A DNA stretch of 6,190 nt from Ignavibacteriales bacterium (lineage in GTDB: Bacteria; Bacteroidota; Ignavibacteria; Ignavibacteriales; Melioribacteraceae), in assembly GCA_020059785.1 (NCBI GenBank), contig JAGVBL010000123.1, positions 1 through 6,190 of the forward strand, given 5' to 3'. Positions 1-5,245 of this stretch are shown piece by piece. A model generated the notes under the pieces. That model searched no databases, was not told where the DNA came from, and saw only the letters and a program-made list of their open reading frames with translations. The translations under genes and the position numbers were made by a program. Every line of letters starts with the position of its first letter. The stretch's first letter is position 1.

Positions 1-450
1 AAGCGCCTCAATCTAAAACCAAAACGAACAATAAGATGTGTATTATTTATTAATGAAGAAAATGGGTTGCGGGGCGGTATTGAATATGGCAAGTACGCTG
101 ATACAGCTAATGTTAAACATCTTGCTGCAATTGAAGCAGATAGAGGTGCTTTCACTCCAAGAGGATTTAATGTAACTACCGACTCAACTACTATTTTTTC
201 ACTACAAGAATGGCTTCCTATATTAAATAAGGCACATATCGATTGGATAAGACCCGGTGGAAGCGGCGGGGATGTTGCACAAATAAGAAATACTAAAGCT
301 CTTTTTGGATTTGTTCCTGACGACCAGCGGTATATGGATATTCATCATTCTGCAAATGATGTTTTGGATAGCGTGCACCCAAGAGAAATGCAGCTTGGAA
401 CTGCTGCAATGGCTATTCTGGTTTACCTTTTAAGTGAAGTCGGTTTATAA
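1..450 (+). CDS. M28-family zinc metallopeptidase (carboxypeptidase Q-like), C-terminal part
   Basis: The reading frame is open from base 1 and ends with TAA at 448-450, so only the last 149 residues are present and the start lies upstream. The fragment carries the second half of an M28 (aminopeptidase/carboxypeptidase Q-like) metal site. NEENGLRGG (residues 18-26 of the fragment) holds the catalytic Glu and the next zinc-ligand Glu. EADRGAF (45-51) holds the third-position acidic ligand. DIHHSANDVLD (113-123) holds the last His ligand and the family's HHxxxD pattern. PGGSGGDVAQI (85-95) is the Gly-rich active-site loop. Family knowledge: such enzymes are usually exported and release amino acids from peptides using two zinc ions. 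The earlier HxD and Asp ligands are outside the window, so the N-terminus, signal peptide and full activity cannot be judged. A TTG at 67 could be misread as a start, but the homology-like sequence continues upstream of it. A strong terminator follows immediately. Confidence 0.88.
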   Translation, partial: KRLNLKPKRTIRCVLFINEENGLRGGIEYGKYADTANVKHLAAIEADRGAFTPRGFNVTTDSTTIFSLQEWLPILNKAHIDWIRPGGSGGDVAQIRNTKALFGFVPDDQRYMDIHHSANDVLDSVHPREMQLGTAAMAILVYLLSEVGL

Positions 451-483
451 AAAAAGCCCGATGTCTCAACATCGGGCTTTTTT
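449..483. terminator. Bidirectional intrinsic terminator between convergent genes
   Basis: A perfect 8-bp GC-rich stem, GCCCGATG (456-463) with CATCGGGC (470-477), closes a 6-nt loop (TCTCAA). It is flanked by seven A on the left (449-455) and six T on the right (478-483). The A/T flanks can extend the stem and give a U-tract on both strands. It sits between the peptidase stop (450) and the stop of the minus-strand gene (502), so it can end transcription from both sides. Confidence 0.93.
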
Positions 484-501
484 GTTTGTCGCTGGGAGAA
501 T

Positions 502-1782
502 CTATCTTCTTCTTTCATTACTTCTTTCAGTACTTCTATCATCAGACTTTCGTTCTTTGCTAGTATTAGTTCGTTCCGATTTTTCAACTGATCTAGAAGG
601 AGTTTCACTACGATAGTTTCTCGATTCAGATTCCCGTTTATATTCACGATTCGAAGAAGTTTCAGGATTCTTTCTAACCTCTTCCCTTCTGGGAATAATT
701 TCAACATTCCGATTATTTCTTTCTTCTATGTTTCTCCTTTCAATCCGGGGCTCTTCAACTCTATTTTTCGGTTCTTCATTTCTGGGAGTAATTTTCCGCT
801 CTTCATTTCGTGAATTTCTTTCAGTATTGTCTCTAAAAATATCTCTTCTATCATTACCTTGATTCTCACCTGTCCGGTTATTTGTGTCAATGGTTCTATC
901 ATTATTACGTTCATTCCTTAGTTCCCGATCACTCGATGATCTTTCATTTATTACAATTTTTTCAGCATCAAGTGAGCTTCTTCTTTCTGCTCTTTTTATT
1001 TCTACATTTTTAAGATCACGGGAATTTTCAATTTCACGATCTCCAGGTCTGTATGAGTATACAGCCTCATCAATCGATTTACGTGAACGATTATATTTTT
1101 CCAGATCATTTACCTCAGAAATATTTCTTTCTGCAATTCTGTAACCCGATCTTCTTTCTATATATTCCCTATCAATTCCTCCATTTATAATTCTATCTCT
1201 ATCAGAGTAGTAATTATTTCTATATTTTGTCCGTGAAAATATTTTATAATTTCTGCTATAATCAATCAGATAATAATTTAATCTGTGATTATGAAAATGT
1301 CTGTATGTAACAAAGTTCCAGTATGAGTGATGAGATCTCCAGTTAATTGAGAAATAGATTCCAAAACCAATTCGAAACTGAGCATAAGGTGGCAATGGTG
1401 CCCAACCGATATAATCGTCATCGTATCTCCACTCAACCCAGGCTGGTCCCCAAACATTATCAGGAATCCAGATCCATCCGTAATAGTCATCATAGTACCA
1501 TCTTCCGTAGTGATAAGTTGCCCAACCAAATGGTTCGTATGAATCCCAGTACCAACCGTATTTTGTCCAGCTCCACCTACCAATTGAATAAGGACGCCAG
1601 TATGAATGAACCGAGTTGGGACGCCATACAATTAATCCGGTATCTAATTCAATCCATTCACCATATGGACTTAAGGATGAATAAAACATTCCGATTGAAA
1701 ATGAACCGATTCTTGGTTTAGCTTCGAATTGTGAAGCAGAAACCAGGAATAATATTATTGTTAATGTTATTAGCTTTTTCAT
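502..1782 (-). CDS. Secreted DUF6600-like Trp/Tyr-rich protein with long charged low-complexity tail
   Basis: This is a 426-residue protein of unknown function. Residues 1-21 are a signal peptide (MKK, then a hydrophobic stretch to about 16, cleavage near SASQFEA). Residues about 32-135 are packed with aromatic residues. They include SPYGEW, VWRP, YWRPYSIGRWSW, YGWYWDSYEPFGWATYHYGRW, YGWIWIPDNVWGPAWVEWR and GWAPLPP (129-132 is PLPP). This is the pattern I associate with DUF6600 proteins, which are often exported in Gram-negative bacteria. Residues about 136-180 are still aromatic and His-rich. From about 185 to the end the chain is almost only R, E, N, S, D and K, with no hydrophobic core. 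It is probably disordered and could bind polyanions, peptidoglycan or partner proteins (inference). The ATG at 1782 is supported by GAGGTGA (1786-1792) at good spacing and by the signal peptide directly after it. The gene is monocistronic, bounded by the shared terminator and a divergent neighbour. Confidence 0.87.
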   Translation of the reverse strand: MKKLITLTIILFLVSASQFEAKPRIGSFSIGMFYSSLSPYGEWIELDTGLIVWRPNSVHSYWRPYSIGRWSWTKYGWYWDSYEPFGWATYHYGRWYYDDYYGWIWIPDNVWGPAWVEWRYDDDYIGWAPLPPYAQFRIGFGIYFSINWRSHHSYWNFVTYRHFHNHRLNYYLIDYSRNYKIFSRTKYRNNYYSDRDRIINGGIDREYIERRSGYRIAERNISEVNDLEKYNRSRKSIDEAVYSYRPGDREIENSRDLKNVEIKRAERRSSLDAEKIVINERSSSDRELRNERNNDRTIDTNNRTGENQGNDRRDIFRDNTERNSRNEERKITPRNEEPKNRVEEPRIERRNIEERNNRNVEIIPRREEVRKNPETSSNREYKRESESRNYRSETPSRSVEKSERTNTSKERKSDDRSTERSNERRR

Positions 1783-1785
1783 GAC

Positions 1786-1792
1786 TCACCTC
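1786..1792 (-). promoter_or_regulatory. Ribosome binding site of the DUF6600-like gene
   Basis: On the minus strand GAGGTGA lies 3 nt before the ATG when the full match is counted, with the core GAGG 6 nt away. It fixes the start at 1782. Confidence 0.75.
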
Positions 1793-1814
1793 ACTATGAC
1801 GTTCGTATATGAAA

Positions 1815-1831
1815 AGTCAACTAATGTGCCA
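1815..1831 (-). promoter_or_regulatory. Possible sigma-54 (RpoN) type promoter for the DUF6600-like gene
   Basis: On the minus strand TGGCAC (1831-1826) is followed after 5 nt by TTGAC (1820-1816). The sigma-54 consensus is TGGCAC-N5-TTGCA. The -24 half is perfect. The -12 half has GA instead of the highly conserved GC. A start about 12 nt downstream (near 1804) would give a leader of about 22 nt that still contains the Shine-Dalgarno sequence, which is a sensible arrangement. The -12 mismatch keeps this tentative. Confidence 0.33.
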
Positions 1832-1968
1832 CCGTGATAAGCTAACTTTTAGTCATTTTTAGCTGTTAAGTAGAGTAAAATGTTCAGTCTTGAAGACATT
1901 TCCATACAGAATTAAGTACAGTTTTATGAATCTTTTGTAGTGTTTTTATATCTAATTATTCGAAAAAC

Positions 1969-1973
1969 CGGAG
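1969..1973 (+). promoter_or_regulatory. Ribosome binding site of the thioredoxin-like gene
   Basis: CGGAG stands 7 nt before the ATG at 1981. It favours this start over the in-frame ATG at 1999 (Met7), which has no comparable site. Confidence 0.6.
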
Positions 1974-1980
1974 ATTATCT

Positions 1981-2580
1981 ATGCCTTTATCCTGGCTAAT
2001 GGAAAAAATTAACAAAGTAGGGATTGACTACATCAATTTTATTGAACAAACCCAGCAAAAATTAGTTAACGATGAGTTTAAGAATAATGATAAATACAAC
2101 GTTACAAAACTAAACTTGCAGCGAAGTAATAGAATTTCCAAAACTTATCAGATTAACGAGCAATTAAAGGATTTAATTAAATTATTTGATTGCACTCAAA
2201 CGTGGATGGTTATAACTGAAGATTGGTGCGGTGATTCTGCACAGAACTTACCATACATTGTAAAAATTGCTGAATTGAATCCACTTATAAATTTAAGAAT
2301 ATTATTCAGAGATCAAAATCTTGATGTAATGGATTTATACTTAACAAATGGCAGAGCCAGAAGTATTCCTAAACTTGTTGCATTCGATGAAAATGGTAAT
2401 GAATTATTTCGATGGGGACCACGACCAAAAGCAGCTCAGGAAGTAGTTGACCAGGCAATTCAAAATGGAATCGATAAAAACCAATATTTAGAAAAATTAC
2501 ATTTATGGTATTCGGATGATAAGGGTCGTACACTTGAAAAAGAATTTTCAATTCTTCTTCATAACCTATTACGTAAATGA
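1981..2580 (+). CDS. Thioredoxin-fold protein, Thioredoxin_9-like, with single-cysteine WCGDS site
   Basis: This 199-residue protein has no signal peptide and is predicted cytoplasmic. An N-terminal helical part (1-70) leads into a thioredoxin fold: strand TWMVITE (74-80), then the active-site region EDWCGDSAQNLP (80-91), helix, strand NLRILFRD, then SIPKLVAFDENGNELFRWGPRP (128-149). This last part holds the cis-Pro (P130) and the usual beta-hairpin. Residues 150-199 are a helical extension with LHLWYSDDKGRTLEKE. The pattern matches the Thioredoxin_9 family that is common in Bacteroidetes and relatives. The resolving Cys of CxxC is replaced by Ser (C83-G-D-S86), so classic dithiol exchange at this site is unlikely. 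A monothiol or glutathione/bacillithiol-dependent role, or a non-redox role, is possible (inference). Another Cys (C71) precedes the strand. The gene appears to be alone, and its stop touches the stop of the convergent neighbour. Confidence 0.87.
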   Translation: MPLSWLMEKINKVGIDYINFIEQTQQKLVNDEFKNNDKYNVTKLNLQRSNRISKTYQINEQLKDLIKLFDCTQTWMVITEDWCGDSAQNLPYIVKIAELNPLINLRILFRDQNLDVMDLYLTNGRARSIPKLVAFDENGNELFRWGPRPKAAQEVVDQAIQNGIDKNQYLEKLHLWYSDDKGRTLEKEFSILLHNLLRK

Positions 2581-3738
2581 TTAATCCAGGCTTAGTGAAT
2601 AATTGACAGTTACTTTTGAATCTACATCAACGCCGTTATTTTTTGCCGATACAAATTTGGTTCTTAAGATTGCTATTTCAAGAGCATCATCACATCCATA
2701 ACCGATACCTTTAATTAATTTCGTATCTCTAACAATTCCAAACATATCAACATCGGCTTCAATAATAATTTCACCTTTTATTTTCAATCTCTTTGCAATA
2801 GAGGGGACTTCGAATTTTTCTATAATTGCATCAACCCCGCCAATCGGTCTTGGGCAAACCTGTTCATTGCATTTTATAGTTAGAACATTTGCCGGTTTAT
2901 TACTAACCGGGTTCTCATTTGCATTTTTGACTGCCAGGTTTTTACTTCCATTGATTTCATTATTACTCTGAATAAGTGAACGGTCAAAAATCTTGAACTC
3001 AATATTAAGTGTAACTTTAGATTCAACAACTTTACCGTAATTCTGACCCGGTATAAACTGAGTTTTTTTAACTGCTTCCTGTGCTGCTTCATCACATCCC
3101 AGACCTATACCTTTTAAAATTTCTGTGGCCACAACATCACCCTTTTCGTTAATCGTAGCTATTAATGTAACTGTCCCTTCTAATCCATATAATAGTGCAT
3201 GTTCTGGATATATTAATTTATCCTGTATTGAATTCAAACCTCCAACTGGAACTGGACAAATTTCAACATCGCAGATTAATATAGTTCTTCTTTTATTGAA
3301 CACCTGTTGTTGTCTATTACCTGATTGATAAGCTTCAATGGGAGCGGAATAAGACGGATCAAAATTAAAACTATTTTTTTTAACTTGAATTCCTTTTTCA
3401 AACACTATCAATTCTTTTAATGCTCCATTCTCGTAATAACTTCTATAAAATCCTTCCTTAATACCCTCTTTCATAAAATATTCTTCTTTAATTAAACCAT
3501 TATCGAAATACTCTCTTACATATCCTTGCAGCTTACCTTTGCTATAATTCTTCTCTGACCTTAAATTTCCGTTCGGATAATAATAAAGTGCCTGTCCATC
3601 AAGAATATCATTGACGTAAGATACCTCAGATTTTGGAACGCCATCGGAATAGTAGCTTTTCATAATTCCGGTTTGAGCGATTAACGGAGTAAGGAATAAA
3701 TATAAAAATGATTGCATCAGTAGAAATCTAATTCGCAT
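2581..3738 (-). CDS. Secreted protein with four YwqK/MORN_2-like repeats and two TonB C-terminal domains
   Basis: This is a 385-residue protein. Residues 1-21 form a signal peptide (MRIR, hydrophobic core, cleavage near LIAQ). Residues about 27-118 hold four repeats built on YYxxG: YYSDG, YYPNG, YFDNG and YYENG. Their glycines fall at 33, 57, 81 and 105, an exact 24-residue period, as in MORN_2/YwqK-like repeats. After a linker come two TonB C-terminal-type domains (about 161-250 and 295-383). Each has CPxPxGG, a G-x-V/I strand, a DxxGxV turn, a KGIGxGCD(E/D)A motif and a final strand. An N/S/K-rich linker (251-288) separates them. There is no transmembrane anchor followed by a Pro-rich span, so it is not a standard energy-coupling TonB. 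It is more likely a periplasmic or outer-membrane-associated binding protein (inference). The start at 3738 rests on the signal peptide; the Shine-Dalgarno-like GGAA is weak, and Met8 is an alternative. The gene is convergent with the thioredoxin gene with no gap. Confidence 0.87.
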   Translation of the reverse strand: MRIRFLLMQSFLYLFLTPLIAQTGIMKSYYSDGVPKSEVSYVNDILDGQALYYYPNGNLRSEKNYSKGKLQGYVREYFDNGLIKEEYFMKEGIKEGFYRSYYENGALKELIVFEKGIQVKKNSFNFDPSYSAPIEAYQSGNRQQQVFNKRRTILICDVEICPVPVGGLNSIQDKLIYPEHALLYGLEGTVTLIATINEKGDVVATEILKGIGLGCDEAAQEAVKKTQFIPGQNYGKVVESKVTLNIEFKIFDRSLIQSNNEINGSKNLAVKNANENPVSNKPANVLTIKCNEQVCPRPIGGVDAIIEKFEVPSIAKRLKIKGEIIIEADVDMFGIVRDTKLIKGIGYGCDDALEIAILRTKFVSAKNNGVDVDSKVTVNYSLSLD

Positions 3739-3820
3739 AATAATTCCATAATTACGATTAAAAGTTATTAAAAAATTACTAATTGAATGACTACAAAATA
3801 TTTTCCGGATGTAATAAGTC

Positions 3821-3851
3821 TTGCTTATCTTTTTTCTAAACTTTATATTTG
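3821..3851 (+). promoter_or_regulatory. Promoter candidate for the cytochrome operon
   Basis: TTGCTT (3821-3826) and TATATT (3844-3849) are 17 bp apart, matching sigma-70 spacing with a 5/6 -10 box. The same bases also fit the Bacteroidetes-type promoter: TTG (3821-3823), then 20 bp, then TATATTTG (3844-3851) matching TAnnTTTG. The start would be near 3857, giving a leader of about 34 nt. Confidence 0.5.
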
Positions 3852-3880
3852 AATTAGAATTACTTCTATCAATTCCTTAC

Positions 3881-3886
3881 GGAGGA
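3881..3886 (+). promoter_or_regulatory. Strong ribosome binding site of the pentaheme cytochrome gene
   Basis: GGAGGA lies 4 nt before the ATG at 3891 and is the best Shine-Dalgarno match in the window. It confirms the start and suggests high translation. Confidence 0.8.
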
Positions 3887-3890
3887 AGTC

Positions 3891-5237
3891 ATGAACCAAA
3901 GGCAAATCCTTTTCTTCTCAATTATATTAACCATTTTAATGACAATGACCAATTTCAGTCAGAGTAAGATGGGTAGTTTCAAATACGACGATTTTAAGAA
4001 GCCCGAATATTGCGGCAGCTCTTGCCATACCGATTTCTACCAGCAATGGAAACAAGCAATGATGTCCCAGGCATATACACATGAATGGGATGAAATTGAA
4101 TATTTCCAGTTAGCAATTCCACATGCAGAGCGGGATGAAAAAGTTGCAGAAGTAAAAGCTGGTTGCAACGGCTGTCACTCACCTATTGCATATTTAGCAG
4201 GAGATATTCCTCCACCACTTCCCAAAATGAATTCGCGTGCAAATGAATCTGTCTCTTGCGATGTATGTCATAGTATTACCGGTTTTAGCGGTGATACACC
4301 ATACAATTTCAATTATATAATGAATCCCGGTAAAACAAAATATTCATCGCGTAAAGGAGAAATTACATCACCTGCACATGATATTGAGATTAATCCGATT
4401 ATGAAGAGCGGCGACTTCTGCGGAATTTGTCACAACGAAAAAAGTCCCTACGATGTTTGGGTTAAATCTACTCATCTCGAATGGAAAGATGGTCCTTATT
4501 ACAAAGAAGGTGTTCAATGCCAGGACTGTCATATGCCTAAAGCAGAATTTAAAACTGCATCAATGGGAATCAAATATCCTGATGCAAGATTGCATTTATT
4601 CCACGGTGCCCACGATAAAGGTAAATTAAGAGGAGTAATTGAATTAAGAATTTATCCTGATTTGAATGAAGCAGAGCCGGGTGAAACTGTTAAGTTTACC
4701 GTTGCATTGTTTAATCAAAAAACCGGACACAAATTTCCATCCGGTTCTGTTGAAGATAGAATTGTCTGGCTAAATTTAGAAGCCACTGATGAAAAAGGGA
4801 ATGTTTATCATTTGCCGGTTGATAAGAAAAACTTTAGCGGTGAAGAATATACGATTGCCAGTAATGTTTTAGCATATCAGGATATGGGCATAGCGCTTGA
4901 TAAACCGGATTTTGAAGGTGTTCAAAGAGATGGTATTCCGGTCGGTAATAGAATTTTCCGTATGCCCTATTTCGATCCGAAAGGGAGAATGACTATACAG
5001 CAATGGAATACAGCATCCTTAGGAGTTGATTATAGAATTGGACCGAGAGAAACTAAAACCGAAACCTTCACTTTTCATCTACCTAATAATCTGCCGCCCG
5101 GTAAATTATATGTTAAAGCCGTGCTTAACTATCAGCTTCTTGTTAAACCAGTTGCAGATTTCTTAAAAGTACCGGAGAGTGAATCTGAAATTGTAAAAAT
5201 AAATGAACAATCAACCTCAATTACAATTCTTCCATAG
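3891..5237 (+). CDS. Exported five-heme c-type cytochrome (cytochrome c554-like) with C-terminal beta-rich domain
   Basis: This 448-residue protein starts with a signal peptide (about 1-25). The N-terminal half carries five heme-attachment motifs. The first is the unusual CGSSCH (41-46, three residues between the cysteines). Four standard CxxCH follow: CNGCH (92-96), CDVCH (123-127), CGICH (177-181) and CQDCH (210-214). CGSSCHTDFYQQW and CQDCHMP resemble the cytochrome c554/multiheme c-type cytochrome family. Extra His residues in LHLFHGAHD (234-242) and TGHKFPSG (278-285) could serve as distal heme ligands. Residues about 247-448 lack cysteines and look like a beta-sandwich: PGETVKFTVALFNQKTGHKFPSG, then strands around WLNLEATDEKG. 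This domain type follows the heme domain in several multiheme cytochromes. Family role: electron transfer in the periplasm or at the cell surface. Substrate or enzyme activity cannot be assigned. The gene heads a two-gene operon with a cytochrome-porin fusion, so a partner role in outer-membrane electron transfer is likely (inference). Confidence 0.9.
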   Translation: MNQRQILFFSIILTILMTMTNFSQSKMGSFKYDDFKKPEYCGSSCHTDFYQQWKQAMMSQAYTHEWDEIEYFQLAIPHAERDEKVAEVKAGCNGCHSPIAYLAGDIPPPLPKMNSRANESVSCDVCHSITGFSGDTPYNFNYIMNPGKTKYSSRKGEITSPAHDIEINPIMKSGDFCGICHNEKSPYDVWVKSTHLEWKDGPYYKEGVQCQDCHMPKAEFKTASMGIKYPDARLHLFHGAHDKGKLRGVIELRIYPDLNEAEPGETVKFTVALFNQKTGHKFPSGSVEDRIVWLNLEATDEKGNVYHLPVDKKNFSGEEYTIASNVLAYQDMGIALDKPDFEGVQRDGIPVGNRIFRMPYFDPKGRMTIQQWNTASLGVDYRIGPRETKTETFTFHLPNNLPPGKLYVKAVLNYQLLVKPVADFLKVPESESEIVKINEQSTSITILP

Positions 5238-5241
5238 GTGA
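5236..5241 (+). promoter_or_regulatory. Ribosome binding site of the cytochrome-porin gene, overlapping the upstream stop
   Basis: AGGTGA overlaps the TAG stop (5235-5237) of the pentaheme gene and lies 4 nt before the ATG at 5246. This arrangement points to translational coupling and balanced synthesis of the two proteins. Confidence 0.65.
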
Positions 5242-5245
5242 TAAA

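Larger units (their letters stand above)
1783..1980. other. Divergent intergenic region (198 bp)
   Basis: This gap lies between two divergently transcribed genes and must hold promoters for both. Besides the sigma-54-like element it contains an inverted repeat, AGCTAA (1840-1845) and TTAGCT (1859-1864), with a 13-nt spacer. It also has a short palindrome, GTCTT-G-AAGAC (1887-1897). Either could be a protein-binding site, but both are short enough to arise by chance in AT-rich DNA. For the plus-strand gene I see only a weak -10-like TCTAAT (1951-1956) without a convincing -35. No tRNA, small RNA or open reading frame of note is seen. Confidence 0.5.
3739..3890. other. Divergent intergenic region (152 bp)
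   Basis: This very AT-rich spacer separates the minus-strand TonB-domain gene from the cytochrome operon. It contains the cytochrome promoter candidate and ribosome binding site listed separately. A 5-bp dyad, ATAAG (3814-3818) and CTTAT (3824-3828), overlaps the -35 element of that promoter. For the minus-strand gene I see only a poor match (TTGTAG-N18-TTTAAT on the minus strand). No RNA gene or small reading frame is supported. Confidence 0.5.

Noticed and set aside
67..450. TTG at 67 as the real start of a small 127-residue gene
   Set aside because: The frame is open to base 1, and the NEEN active-site motif and preceding strand (residues 10-21 of the fragment) lie across or before this TTG. 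It is an internal codon of a truncated M28 gene.
423..1144. Several short frames on both strands (423-707, 434-616, 726-914, 884-1144) in the region of the charged tail
   Set aside because: The low-complexity tail leaves other frames open by chance. Two of them also run across the terminator or the peptidase stop, and none has recognisable domains.
1278..1721. Open frames of 117 residues (minus strand, 1278-1631) and 124 residues (plus strand, 1347-1721) inside the DUF6600-like gene
   Set aside because: They lie wholly within a gene with a clear signal peptide and domain pattern, have no good ribosome binding site, and read as compositional by-products of its Trp/Tyr/Arg-rich coding.
2581..3738. 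A true TonB energy-transducing protein
   Set aside because: There is no N-terminal membrane anchor followed by a Pro-rich periplasm-spanning segment. The N-terminus is a cleavable-type signal followed by MORN-like repeats, and no ExbB/ExbD genes are nearby.
3814..3836. ATAAG-TCTTG-CTTAT followed by a T-run as an intrinsic terminator
   Set aside because: The stem is only 5 bp and AT-rich, and no plus-strand gene ends upstream of it. It overlaps the -35 box of the cytochrome promoter.
3891..5237. A cytochrome c nitrite reductase (NrfA)
   Set aside because: There is no CxxCK catalytic heme motif, and the half-length beta-rich C-terminal domain does not fit NrfA, although five hemes and CQDCHMP look superficially similar.
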